Origin: Geodermatophilus arenarius
GTDB lineage: Bacteria; Actinomycetota; Actinomycetes; Mycobacteriales; Geodermatophilaceae
NCBI RefSeq assembly: GCF_042654585.1
Contig: NZ_JBHSGR010000004.1
Coordinates: 62,001-126,000 of the forward strand
Length of the DNA stretch: 64,000 nt
Reading direction: 5' to 3'
The notes under the pieces are model-generated. The model was not told where the DNA came from. It worked only from the letters and a program-made list of their open reading frames with translations, and did not search any database. How positions within the stretch are numbered: the stretch's first letter is position 1; each line of letters opens with the position of its first letter. Shown one piece after another: positions 51,593 through 59,673 of the stretch. The position numbers and the translations under genes were made by a program.

Positions 51593-52675
51593 GTGAGCAG
51601 GGACGGCGCCTCCGGGCTGCGGCACGGCTGGACCACCGGCGCGTGCGCGACGGCGGCCACCACCGCGGCCTACACCGCGCTGCTCACCGGCGAGTTCCCC
51701 GACCCGGTGACCATCGACCTGCCGAACGACCGGCACCCCTCGTTCGCGCTGGCCCGCGAGTCGCTCGATCCCGGCGCGGCCACCGCCGGGATCGTCAAGG
51801 ACGCCGGCGACGACCCCGACGTCACCCACGGCGCGCTGGTGAGCGCGCGGGTGTCGCACGGCGAGCCGGGCAGCGGGGTGGTCTTCCGCGCCGGCGAGGG
51901 CGTGGGCACCGTGACCAAGCCCGGGCTGCCGCTGGCGGTCGGCGAGCCGGCGATCAACCCGATGCCGCGGCAGTTCATCCGCGAGCACGTCGCGGCGGTG
52001 GCGTCGCGGCACGGCGGCAGCGGCGACGTCGTCGTCGAGGTGTCCATCGAGAACGGCGCCGAGCTGGCGCGGAGGACGTGGAACCCGCGGCTGGGCATCG
52101 TCGGCGGGCTGTCGGTGCTCGGCACGACCGGCGTCGTCGTGCCGTACTCCTGCTCGTCGTGGATCGACTCGATCCGCCGCGGCATCGACGTCGCCCGGGC
52201 CGCCGGGCACGAGCACGTGGCCGGGTGCACCGGCTCCACCAGCGAGCGGACGGTGCAGGAGCTCTACGGCCTGCCCGAGGACGCCCTGCTCGACATGGGC
52301 GACTTCGCCGGCGCCGTGCTCAAGTACCTGCGCCGCCACCCGGTGCCGCGGCTGACCGTGGCCGGCGGCATCGGCAAGCTGGCCAAGCTCGCCGACGGCC
52401 ACCTCGACCTGCACTCGGGCCGCTCGCAGGTCTCCTTCGACTCGCTGGCCGCGCGGGTGGCGGCCGCGGGCGGCTCCGCGGAGCTGGTCGCGGGCGTGCG
52501 CGGGGCGAACACCGCGCTCGACGCGCTGCGGCAGTGCCAGGCGGCCGGGCTGCCGCTGGGCGACCTGGTGGCCGCGGGCGCCCGGGAGACGGCCCTGGGG
52601 GTGCTGCGGGGAGCCCCGGTCGCGGTCGACGTCGTGGTGGTCGACCGCGCCGGCGCGGTGGTGGGTCAGGCCTGA
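51593..52675 (+). CDS. cbiD: Precorrin-5B (C1)-methyltransferase CbiD
   Basis: A 360-residue CbiD enzyme that adds the C1 methyl and releases the C2 fragment. HGWTTGACATAAT at the N-terminus, GVGTVTKPGLPLAVGEPAINPMPR and GGIGKLAKLADGHLDLHSGRS are diagnostic. It belongs to the cobalt-early (anaerobic) pathway, yet here sits among cobG, cobK, cobL and cobN; it probably replaces CobF. GTG at 51593; 10-bp tail overlap with cobM (convergent). Confidence 0.95.
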   Translation: MSRDGASGLRHGWTTGACATAATTAAYTALLTGEFPDPVTIDLPNDRHPSFALARESLDPGAATAGIVKDAGDDPDVTHGALVSARVSHGEPGSGVVFRAGEGVGTVTKPGLPLAVGEPAINPMPRQFIREHVAAVASRHGGSGDVVVEVSIENGAELARRTWNPRLGIVGGLSVLGTTGVVVPYSCSSWIDSIRRGIDVARAAGHEHVAGCTGSTSERTVQELYGLPEDALLDMGDFAGAVLKYLRRHPVPRLTVAGGIGKLAKLADGHLDLHSGRSQVSFDSLAARVAAAGGSAELVAGVRGANTALDALRQCQAAGLPLGDLVAAGARETALGVLRGAPVAVDVVVVDRAGAVVGQA

Positions 52676-53412
52676 CGGCATCTCGTCGTCGAGTAGAGGT
52701 GGCTGTCGGGGAACTGCTCCGCGGTGAGCACCGGGCCCACGACCACGACCGCGGTCCGCCTGACGCCCGCGGCCTCGACCTGCCCGGCGATGTCGGCGAG
52801 CGTGCCGCGCAGCACCAGCTCGTCGTCGCGGCTGGCCCGGGCCACGACGGCGACCGGGCCGTCGGCGCCGTAGTGCTCGGCCAGCTGCGGCGCGAGCTCG
52901 GCCATCCGCTGCACGGCCAGGTGCAGCACGAGCGTGGCGCCGGTGGCGGCGTAGGCGGCCAGCTCCTCCCCCGGCGGCATCGGCGTGGACCGCGCGCTGG
53001 TGCGGGTGAGGACGACGGTCTGCCCGACGCCGGGCACGGTGAGCTCCCGCTTGAGCGCGGCGGCCGCGGCGGCGAACGCGGGCACCCCCGGGACGACGTC
53101 GTAGGGCACCCCCGCGGCGTCGAGCCGGCGCATCTGCTCGGCCACGGCGCTGTAGACCGACGGGTCGCCGGAGTGCAGCCGGGCGACGTCGTGGCCGGCC
53201 TCGTGCGCGGCCACCAGCTCGGCGGTGATCCGGTCCAGGTCGAGGTCGGCGGTGTCGACCAGCCGGGCGCCGGGCGGGGCGGTGTCGAGCAGCTCGCGGG
53301 GCACCAGGGCGCCGGCGTAGAGGCAGACCGGGGCGCTGGCGATGATCCGCGCCGCCCGCAGCGTGACGAGGTCCGCGGCCCCGGGCCCGGCCCCGATGAA
53401 GTGGACGGTCAC
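52666..53412 (-). CDS. cobM: Precorrin-4 C11-methyltransferase
   Basis: A 248-residue SAM-dependent corrin methyltransferase: VHFIGAGPGAADLVTLRAARI, AGALVPRELL, LHSGDPSVYSAVAEQM and VPGVPAFAAAAAALKREL. It methylates C11 after CobJ. Start at 53412 is set by the family N-terminus. It is transcribed away from cobL across a 40-bp gap and may be its downstream operon partner, since both read leftwards. Confidence 0.95.
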   Translation of the reverse strand: MTVHFIGAGPGAADLVTLRAARIIASAPVCLYAGALVPRELLDTAPPGARLVDTADLDLDRITAELVAAHEAGHDVARLHSGDPSVYSAVAEQMRRLDAAGVPYDVVPGVPAFAAAAAALKRELTVPGVGQTVVLTRTSARSTPMPPGEELAAYAATGATLVLHLAVQRMAELAPQLAEHYGADGPVAVVARASRDDELVLRGTLADIAGQVEAAGVRRTAVVVVGPVLTAEQFPDSHLYSTTRCRQA

Positions 53413-53452
53413 GGATTCGCCCTTCGCGCGCGAACGGCGGAACAGGCTCCGG

Positions 53453-54700
53453 TCACCAGCGGGTCACCGACCAGATCGTCACGGGCATCGCGGGCTTCCA
53501 GCCGGTGAACGACCCGACCGGCTCGGCGCGCTGCACCCCGACCCGCACCAGCTCCCCGCCGACCCGCGCGTGCCACTGGGCGAGCACCGCCTCGCTCTCG
53601 ACCGTGACCGCGTTGGCCACCATGCGGCCGCCCACCGGCAGCGCGTCCCAGCAGGTCTCGACCAGCAGCGGCGTGGTGAGCCCGCCGCCGATGAACACCG
53701 CGTCCGGGGCGCCCAGCCGGGAGAGGACGTCCGGCGCGTGCCCGTGCACCACCCGCAGGTACGGGACGCCGAGGCGCCCGGCGTTGCGGGCGATCCGCTC
53801 GGCCCGCTCGGCCGATGCCTCCACCGCGACGGCGCGGCAGGTCGGGTGCGCGCGCATCCACTCGATGCCGATCGACCCGGCGCCGGCCCCGACGTCCCAC
53901 AGCAGCTGCCCGGGGACGGCGGCCAGCCGGGCGAGCGTGATCGCGCGGACCTCCGACCTGGTCAGCTGCCCGTCGGACTCGTAGGCGCCGTCGGGCAGGC
54001 CCGGGGTGGTGGGCAGCGGCATGGTGCCGCGGTCGGCCCGGCACTCGACGGCGGTGACGACCAGCGCCGGCGCCGGCTGCGACCAGGTGGCCGCGGTGCC
54101 GGTGCGCACCTCCTCGTCCGGGCCGCCGAGCCCGCCGAGCACGGTGACCAGGCTCTGCCCGTAGCCGCGGCCGGCCAGCAGCGCGGCCACCTGCGCCGGC
54201 GTCTCGCCGTCGGAGCCGAGCACCAGCAGCCGCCGGCCGGGCTGCACGTGCGGGTGCAGCAGCTCGATCGGCCGGCCGACCAGGCTGACCACCTCGGTGT
54301 CCTCGACCGCCCAGCCCAGCCGCGCGCAGGCCAGCGACACCGACGACGGCGCCGGCAGCACCCGCACCCGCTCGGCGCCCAGCAGCCGGGTCAGCGTGGT
54401 GCCGATGCCCGACAGCATCGGGTCGCCGCTGGCCAGCACCACCAGCGCGCGGCCGGCGTGCTCCTCGACCAGCCCGGGCAGCGCCTCGGTGAGCGGCGAG
54501 GGCCAGGGCACCCGCTCGGCGGGGACCTCCTCCGGGACCAGGTCGAGCTGGCGGGAGCTGCCGAGCAGCACCTCGGCCCGCTCGACCTCGGCGCGCGAGG
54601 TCGGGGCCAGCCCGTCCCAGCCGTCCGCGCCGATGCCGACGACGACGATCGGGGTCGTCGCGGCCTCCTCCACCGCGTCCGCCTGCCGGACCCCGCTCAC
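53453..54700 (-). CDS. cobL: Precorrin-6Y C5,15-methyltransferase (decarboxylating)
   Basis: A 415-residue bifunctional enzyme with an N-terminal CbiE-type corrin methyltransferase (VVVGIGADGWDGL, LASGDPMLSGIG) and a C-terminal CbiT-type Rossmann methyltransferase (LTRSEVRAITLARL, LWDVGAGAGSIGIEWM, VFIGGGLT). It methylates C5 and C15 and removes the acetate carboxyl at C12. GTG at 54700 overlaps the def stop by GTGA. Confidence 0.96.
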   Translation of the reverse strand: MSGVRQADAVEEAATTPIVVVGIGADGWDGLAPTSRAEVERAEVLLGSSRQLDLVPEEVPAERVPWPSPLTEALPGLVEEHAGRALVVLASGDPMLSGIGTTLTRLLGAERVRVLPAPSSVSLACARLGWAVEDTEVVSLVGRPIELLHPHVQPGRRLLVLGSDGETPAQVAALLAGRGYGQSLVTVLGGLGGPDEEVRTGTAATWSQPAPALVVTAVECRADRGTMPLPTTPGLPDGAYESDGQLTRSEVRAITLARLAAVPGQLLWDVGAGAGSIGIEWMRAHPTCRAVAVEASAERAERIARNAGRLGVPYLRVVHGHAPDVLSRLGAPDAVFIGGGLTTPLLVETCWDALPVGGRMVANAVTVESEAVLAQWHARVGGELVRVGVQRAEPVGSFTGWKPAMPVTIWSVTRW

Positions 54701-55254
54701 GCCGGCAGCTCGCCCTCGGGCCCGGCGGCCTCGGCGAGCAGCTTCTCGCGCAGCTCCTCCGGCAGCCGGTCCACGTAGACGACGCCGTCGAGGTGGTCGA
54801 CCTCGTGCTGCAGGCAGCGCGCGGCCATGCCGGTGGCCTCGATGGAGACCGGCTCCCCCTTCACGTCGACGCCGTCGACCCGGGCGCGGAAGGCGCGGGC
54901 GAGCTCGGCGTAGGGCCCGGGCACCGACAGGCAGCCCTCCTCAGTGACCTCCTCGGCCGGCTCGCCGCCGGTCGGCTCGAGCAGCGTGAGCCGCGGGTTG
55001 ACGACGTAGCCGACGACGTCCTCGCCGTCGGCGTCCGGGCAGTCGATGACGAACACCCGCGCGTCGACGCCGATCTGGTTGGCCGCCAGCCCCACCCCGT
55101 CGGCCTCGCGCATCGAGGCGAACATGTCGAGGACCAGCCGCCGCAGCCGCTCGTCGAACTCGGTGACCGGGGCGGTCGGGCGGTGCAGCACCTCGTTGCT
55201 GCCGTAGGTGACGATCGGCCGGGCGACGCCGTCGTAACGGCCGGGCAGGCGCAT
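54697..55254 (-). CDS. def: Peptide deformylase
   Basis: A 185-residue Fe/Zn enzyme removing the N-formyl group from new proteins. Motif 1 GVGLAANQ (53-60), motif 2 EGCLS with Cys108, motif 3 HEVDH (His150, Glu151, His154) complete the metal site. The ATG at 55254 has TAGGAT seven bases upstream and no ribosome site, pointing to a leaderless mRNA. It is translationally coupled to cobL downstream, an unusual partner. Confidence 0.96.
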   Translation of the reverse strand: MRLPGRYDGVARPIVTYGSNEVLHRPTAPVTEFDERLRRLVLDMFASMREADGVGLAANQIGVDARVFVIDCPDADGEDVVGYVVNPRLTLLEPTGGEPAEEVTEEGCLSVPGPYAELARAFRARVDGVDVKGEPVSIEATGMAARCLQHEVDHLDGVVYVDRLPEELREKLLAEAAGPEGELPA

Positions 55255-55261
55255 GGCCGCG

Positions 55262-55271
55262 ATCCTAGGAA
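55262..55271. promoter_or_regulatory. Overlapping divergent -10 elements of def and cbiB
   Basis: ATCCTAGGAA contains TAGGAT on the minus strand (55267-55262, seven bases from the def ATG) and TAGGAA on the plus strand (55266-55271). The palindromic CCTAGG core means polymerase can engage only one direction at a time. Confidence 0.45.
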
Positions 55272-55294
55272 GCGCCCTCGGCAGGATGGGCACC

Positions 55295-56272
55295 GTGCCG
55301 CACCGCCGAGACGTCCCCACCGCCCTCGGCCTGGCGCTCGGCGCGGCCGCCGACGTGCTGCTCGCCGATCCCGCGCGGCGTCACCCGGTGGCCGGGTTCG
55401 GCACGGTCGCCGCCGCACTGGAGCGGCGGGTCTGGCGGGACTCCCGCGCGGCGGGTGCGGGGTACGCGGCGGTGCTCGTGGCGGGCGCGGCCGGGCTGGG
55501 GGCCGCGGTGGACCGCGCCACCCGGGGCCGGTCGGCGGCGCGCACCGCGGCCGCGGCCGCCACCGCGTGGGCGGTGCTGGGCGGCACCTCGCTGGGCCGG
55601 GCGGCGACCGCGATGGCCGGCGCGCTGGAGTCCGGCGACCTGCCCGCGGCGCGGGCGCTGCTGCCCACGCTCGCCGGGCGGGACCCCTCGACCCTCGACG
55701 AGGCGGAGCTGGCCCGGGCCACCGTCGAGTCGGTCGCGGAGAACACCTCCGACGCCGCCGTCGCGCCGCTGGTGTGGGGCGCGCTGGCCGGGCTGCCCGG
55801 GCTGCTGGGGTACCGCGCGGTCAACACCCTCGACGCGATGGTCGGCCACCGGTCCCCGCGGCACGCCCGGTTCGGCTGGGCCGCCGCCCGCGCCGACGAC
55901 GTCGCCAACTGGCTGCCCGCCCGGCTCACCGCGGCGCTGACCGTGGCCTGCGCCCCGCTCGCCGGCGGGTCGGCGGGCGGGGCGCTGCGGGTGTGGCGCC
56001 GCGACGGCGCCGCCCACCCCAGCCCCAACGCCGGCCGCTGCGAGGCCGCGGCGGCCGGCGCCCTGGGACTGCGGCTGGGCGGGCGCAACGTCTACGGCAG
56101 CCGGGTGGAGGACCGGCCGGTGCTGGGCGACGGGGCGGCGCCGGCCAGCAGCGACGTCGCGCGGGCGGTGCGCCTCTCGCGCGCGGTGTGGGTGGCCGCC
56201 GCGGCCGCCGCGGCCGTGGGCAGGACGGCCGTGGGCAGGACGGCCGTGGCCAGGGCGGCCCGCGGCCGCTGA
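55295..56272 (+). CDS. cobD: Adenosylcobinamide-phosphate synthase
   Basis: A 325-residue membrane protein (CbiB/CobD) that attaches aminopropanol (phosphate) to adenosylcobyric acid. PVAGFG, ATVESVAENTSDAAVAPLVWG, YRAVNTLDAMVGHRSPR, ADDVANWLPAR and SPNAGRCEAAAAGALG are diagnostic, and about five helices are hydrophobic. GTG 55295 is preferred, with AGGA eight bases upstream; an ATG at 55286 is possible. The end of the gene contains three copies of a 15-bp repeat. Confidence 0.92.
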   Translation: MPHRRDVPTALGLALGAAADVLLADPARRHPVAGFGTVAAALERRVWRDSRAAGAGYAAVLVAGAAGLGAAVDRATRGRSAARTAAAAATAWAVLGGTSLGRAATAMAGALESGDLPAARALLPTLAGRDPSTLDEAELARATVESVAENTSDAAVAPLVWGALAGLPGLLGYRAVNTLDAMVGHRSPRHARFGWAAARADDVANWLPARLTAALTVACAPLAGGSAGGALRVWRRDGAAHPSPNAGRCEAAAAGALGLRLGGRNVYGSRVEDRPVLGDGAAPASSDVARAVRLSRAVWVAAAAAAAVGRTAVGRTAVARAARGR

Positions 56273-56475
56273 GGGGACCGGGTCCGCGGCCCGCGCCCGT
56301 GCAGGGCGCCACGCGGCGCCGACGGCACGGGGAAGCCGGACGGGTCGACGCGGAGGTGGCTGGCCGGCGGGTCGGCCGGGCCGCGGCCGCCGCGGACGGC
56401 GACCACCAGCGTGCCCACCGCCAGGGCGGCGAGGGCCAGCAGGAACAGCAGGACGAGGACGGCACCAGGGGTCAT
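56092..56475 (-). CDS. Possible single-pass membrane protein overlapping cbiB
   Basis: From ATG 56475 the frame gives MTPGAVLVLLFLLALAALAV, one clear membrane helix of about 22 residues, then a basic Pro/Gly-rich segment (HLRVDPSGFPVPSAPRG). The open frame continues 181 bases into the 3' end of cbiB on the opposite strand, where it becomes low complexity. The N-terminal part fills an otherwise empty 200-bp interval, which supports a real small gene, but the length and stop are uncertain. Not recognised as a family. Confidence 0.4.
   Translation of the reverse strand: MTPGAVLVLLFLLALAALAVGTLVVAVRGGRGPADPPASHLRVDPSGFPVPSAPRGALHGRGPRTRSPQRPRAALATAVLPTAVLPTAAAAAAATHTARERRTARATSLLAGAAPSPSTGRSSTRLP
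56213..56257 (+). repeat. 15-bp tandem repeat at the end of cbiB
   Basis: GCCGTGGGCAGGACG at 56213-56227 and 56228-56242, with a third diverged copy (GCCGTGGCCAGGGCG) at 56243-56257. It encodes AVGRT repeats in the C-terminal tail of CbiB. Confidence 0.85.
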
Positions 56476-56501
56476 GGACAGGACAGTGGCACCATCGGGC
56501 C

Positions 56502-56518
56502 TGGACGGAAGCGGTCCA
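56502..56518. promoter_or_regulatory. Inverted repeat upstream of MocR-type gene
   Basis: TGGAC (56502-56506) and GTCCA (56514-56518) with a 7-bp spacer, ending 7 bp before the ATG at 56526. A likely autoregulatory operator of the GntR-type protein it precedes. Confidence 0.4.
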
Positions 56519-56525
56519 ATCCGGC

Positions 56526-57983
56526 ATGGTGGCCTGCATGCCACCGAGCGCGGATCAGTCCACTGCTCCCGAGCTGGCCGGGCTGGTCGGGCCACTGGGT
56601 GACCTGCCGGGCCCGCGGTACGCCGCGCTGGCCCGGCGCATCCGCGAGCTGGCGGCCCTCGGGCAGCTCGCGCCGGGCACCCGGCTGCCGGCCGAGCGCG
56701 ACCTCGCGGCCGCGCTCGCGGTCAGCCGGGTGACCGTCGCCTCGGCCTACCGGCTGCTGCGCGAGGAGGGGCACGCGAGCACGCGGCACGGCGCGGGCAC
56801 CGTCGTCGAGGCGCCCGCGGCCGACCCGGTGTGGACCGCCCCGACCACCGACCCGGGCGTGCTCGACCTCGCGCACGCGGCGCCCGAGGCGGCGCCGCAG
56901 CTGCTGCCCGCCTACCGGGAGGCGCTGGAGCGGCTGCCCGCCGTCGTCGCCGGCCACGGCTACGCGCCGGGCGGGCTGCCGGAGCTGCGCGCGGCGATCG
57001 CCGACCGGTACACCGCCCGCGGCCTGCCCACCGACCCCGAGCAGGTGGTGGTCACCGCGGGCACCGGCGACGCGACCGCGCTGGTGTTCGAGACGCTGCT
57101 GCAGCCCGGCGACCGCGTGCTGGTCGAGCACCCCACCTACCCGGGGGCGCTGGGCCTGGTCACCACCGCCGGCGGCCGGTGCGTCCCGGTCGCCGTGGAC
57201 GCCGCCGACCCCGACGCGGTAGTCGGCGCCGCGCACATCGCCGTCCGGCAGAGCAGCCCGCGGATGGCCTTCCTGATGCCCGACTTCTCCAACCCCAGCG
57301 GCGCCCGGCTGTCCGCCGCCGGGCGCCGCCGCCTGGCCGCGACGCTGTGGCAGCAGAGCGTGCTGACCGTCGTCGACGAGGTCACCGCGGAGCTGCACCT
57401 CGACGACGGGCCGCTGCCCCCGTACGCCGCGGGCCTGCCCGACGCCGCGACGATCACCGTCGGCGGGCTGTCCAAGGCGGTGTGGGGCGGGCTGCGGGTC
57501 GGCTGGCTGCGGACCGACGCCGCCCTCGCCGGCTCGCTCGGCGCCGCCCTCGGCCGCCGCCAGCTCTCGGTGGGCCTGCTCGACCAGCTGGCCGCGGCGA
57601 CCCTGGTGCGGGACCTCGACGCGGTCCTGGAGCAGCGGCGGGCGCTGCTGCGCGAGCGCCGGGAGGTGCTGCTGGCCGAGCTGGCGGCCCGGCTGCCGGC
57701 GTGGACCGCGGCGCCCCCGCGCGGCGGCCTGTCGGTCTGGTGCACGCTCCCACCGGGCACGAGCTCCGCGGCGCTGGCGGCCGCCGCCGCCCCGCTCGGT
57801 CTGCTGCTCGCCGAGGGCCGCGCGTTCGGCACCGGCACCGCCTTCGACGACCACCTGCGGGTGCCGTTCACCCTCCCCGCGGCGGACCTGCGCAGCGCCG
57901 TCGCCGGCCTCGCCGCCGTCGACGCCGCCCTGCGCCGCGATCCGGTGGTGCGGCACCCGGTGCGGCCCCTCACGGTGGTGTGA
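56526..57983 (+). CDS. MocR-type regulator: GntR HTH fused to aminotransferase domain
   Basis: A 485-residue protein with an N-terminal winged helix (LPAERDLAAALAVSRVTVASAYRLL, about 50-78) and a fold-type I PLP aminotransferase domain. VVTAGTGDATALV, HPTYPGALGL, SNPSGARLS and the PLP lysine in VGGLSKAVWGGLRVGW are visible. MocR proteins use PLP-type ligands to control vitamin B6, GABA or taurine genes, usually divergent ones. ATG 56526 (or 56538). The upstream inverted repeat may be its site; its target here is not evident. Confidence 0.9.
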   Translation: MVACMPPSADQSTAPELAGLVGPLGDLPGPRYAALARRIRELAALGQLAPGTRLPAERDLAAALAVSRVTVASAYRLLREEGHASTRHGAGTVVEAPAADPVWTAPTTDPGVLDLAHAAPEAAPQLLPAYREALERLPAVVAGHGYAPGGLPELRAAIADRYTARGLPTDPEQVVVTAGTGDATALVFETLLQPGDRVLVEHPTYPGALGLVTTAGGRCVPVAVDAADPDAVVGAAHIAVRQSSPRMAFLMPDFSNPSGARLSAAGRRRLAATLWQQSVLTVVDEVTAELHLDDGPLPPYAAGLPDAATITVGGLSKAVWGGLRVGWLRTDAALAGSLGAALGRRQLSVGLLDQLAAATLVRDLDAVLEQRRALLRERREVLLAELAARLPAWTAAPPRGGLSVWCTLPPGTSSAALAAAAAPLGLLLAEGRAFGTGTAFDDHLRVPFTLPAADLRSAVAGLAAVDAALRRDPVVRHPVRPLTVV

Positions 57984-58016
57984 CACGCACCGGACCGGTC
58001 GTCCGACGGTCGTGCG

Positions 58017-58032
58017 CCCCCGGTCCCGGGGG
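58017..58032 (+). terminator. Hairpin after the MocR-type gene
   Basis: CCCCCG (58017-58022) pairs with CGGGGG (58027-58032), loop GTCC, 34 bases beyond the stop. No T-tract. Confidence 0.5.
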
Positions 58033-58034
58033 AC

Positions 58035-58040
58035 TACCGT
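58035..58040 (+). promoter_or_regulatory. -10 element of the PAS-ANTAR gene
   Basis: TACCGT at 58035-58040 directly follows the terminator hairpin. The predicted transcript has a leader of about 109 bases before ATG 58156, containing a 12-bp palindrome ACAGCCGGCTGT (58094-58105). Confidence 0.4.
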
Positions 58041-58155
58041 CATGGAGGTCCCCGAGCGGCCGGGAACTCCCCCGGCGATCCGCAGATGGTCGAACAGCCG
58101 GCTGTGCGGCGCTCTCGCCGGGCCCCCCACCCGGCGCGTCCTCTCGGAGCCCGCC

Positions 58156-58890
58156 ATGACGTCGACGCAGTCGCGTGTCGCCTCCAAGCACCGCCCACCG
58201 GCCGCCCGGACGACCCCTCCGCCCCTCCCCCGTCCCCCCGCCCCCCCACCCCTGCCCGGGCGGCGCACCGCCGTCGCCGGCCACTGGCGCTACGACCGCG
58301 CCAGCGGGGACTGGTGGTGGTCGGCGGAGATGGCCGCCCTGCACGGCCTCCCCGACGACGGCCCCGGCCCCTCCACCGAGGTGCTCGTCGCCGCCCAGCA
58401 CCCCGACGACCGGGCGCGGACCATCGACGCCCTCTCCGCGGCGGTCACCGGGGCGCAGGCCTTCTGCCTGGAGGTCCGGCTGCGGTCCGGCGACGGCCAC
58501 CGGCCCGTCGTCTTCGTCGGCGAGCCGCGGTCGGACGACGACGGCCGGGTGGTCGCGGTCGAGGGCCTGATGGTCGAGGCCCCCCGGCCGGTGGTGCCGT
58601 CGGCCGAGGACCGCGTCGCGGCCCTGGAGACCGAGGTCGCCCAGCTGCGCACGGCGATGGCCAGCCGGGCGCCGATCGAGCAGGCCAAGGGCGTGCTCAT
58701 GCTCCTCACCGGGTGCGGCGACCAGGTGGCCTTCGACCTGCTGGCGCACATCTCCAGCCACGTCCACCGCAAGGTCCGCGACGTCGCCCTCGACCTCGTC
58801 GCCTCCGCCTCGGGGGCGCGGCCCCTGGCGCCCGAGGTGCGCGCGATCCTGCGCGACGCCTGCCCGCCCCCGGGACGCGTCGAGCGCTGA
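58156..58890 (+). CDS. PAS-ANTAR domain regulator
   Basis: A 244-residue protein: a Pro-rich N-terminus, a PAS fold (about 30-150; GHWRYDRASGDWWWSAEMAALHGL, VEVRLRSGDGHR-like strands) and a C-terminal ANTAR domain (about 160-215: VAQLRTAMASRAPIEQAKGVLMLLTG ... AFDLLAHISSHVHRKVRDVALDLV). ANTAR domains bind RNA hairpins and prevent termination. ATG 58156 with GGAG upstream. Signal and RNA target unknown; the 109-base leader is a candidate. Confidence 0.88.
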   Translation: MTSTQSRVASKHRPPAARTTPPPLPRPPAPPPLPGRRTAVAGHWRYDRASGDWWWSAEMAALHGLPDDGPGPSTEVLVAAQHPDDRARTIDALSAAVTGAQAFCLEVRLRSGDGHRPVVFVGEPRSDDDGRVVAVEGLMVEAPRPVVPSAEDRVAALETEVAQLRTAMASRAPIEQAKGVLMLLTGCGDQVAFDLLAHISSHVHRKVRDVALDLVASASGARPLAPEVRAILRDACPPPGRVER

Positions 58891-58900
58891 CCCCCGCCCC

Positions 58901-58934
58901 GCCCGCGCGGCCCTGCCTCCCGGACCGCGCGGGC
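58901..58934 (+). terminator. 10-bp GC hairpin after the PAS-ANTAR gene
   Basis: GCCCGCGCGG (58901-58910) is fully complementary to CCGCGCGGGC (58925-58934) around a 14-base loop, 11 bases beyond the stop. No T-tract. Confidence 0.6.
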
Positions 58935-59007
58935 GTCAGGGGAGGATGCCCGGGGTCCGGGCCGGCGGGCAGACGCCGGCCCCGGTCCCTGGGAGGGGGC
59001 GGACGGC

Positions 59008-59673
59008 GTGTTCTACCTGCTCGCGCGGTTCCTGCTACGGCCGCTGTTCCGGGTCGTGTTCCGGCCGCGGGTCACCGGGCGGCAGCACGTGCCGGCCACC
59101 GGCGCGTTCATCATCGCCAGCAACCACCTGTCGTTCATCGACAGCATGGTCATCCCCCTGTCGGCACCGCGCCGCGTCCGGTACCTGGCCAAGGACGAGT
59201 ACTTCACCGGCCGCGGCCTCGGCGGCTGGTTCACCCGCACCCTGTTCACGGCGCTGGGCGCGATGCCCGTGGAGCGGAAGGCCTCCCGCGCGGCGCAGGA
59301 GGCGCTGGACACCGCCCTCGGCGTGCTGCGCGCCGGTGAGGGCTTCGGCATCTACCCCGAGGGCACCCGCTCCCGCGACGGCCGGCTCGCGCGCGGCAAG
59401 ACCGGCGTCGCGTGGCTGGCGCTCACGGCCGGCTGCCCCGTGGTGCCGGTGGCCGTCGTCGGCACCGACCGGATCCAGCCGGTCGGCGCCCGCTGGCCGC
59501 GGCCGCACCGGTTCTCGATCGAGTTCGGCGAGCCGATGACCTTCCCCGAGCACGCCGGCCAGGCGCGCAACGGCCGGGTCCGCCGCGAGGTCACCGACCG
59601 GATCATGGAGACGATCGCCGGGATGTCCGGGCAGGAGAAGGCGGGCTGGGGCAGCCCGCGCCCGGCCGCGTGA
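59008..59673 (+). CDS. 1-acyl-glycerol-3-phosphate acyltransferase (PlsC-like)
   Basis: A 221-residue membrane-associated acyltransferase: motif I NHLSFID (NHx4D), motif II-like region AMPVERK, motif III YPEGTRS, motif IV VPVAVVGTD. It adds the second acyl chain to lysophosphatidic acid or a related lipid. GTG at 59008 has GGGAGGG upstream. The stop overlaps the cobQ GTG, an odd pairing of lipid and cobalamin genes. Confidence 0.92.
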   Translation: MFYLLARFLLRPLFRVVFRPRVTGRQHVPATGAFIIASNHLSFIDSMVIPLSAPRRVRYLAKDEYFTGRGLGGWFTRTLFTALGAMPVERKASRAAQEALDTALGVLRAGEGFGIYPEGTRSRDGRLARGKTGVAWLALTAGCPVVPVAVVGTDRIQPVGARWPRPHRFSIEFGEPMTFPEHAGQARNGRVRREVTDRIMETIAGMSGQEKAGWGSPRPAA

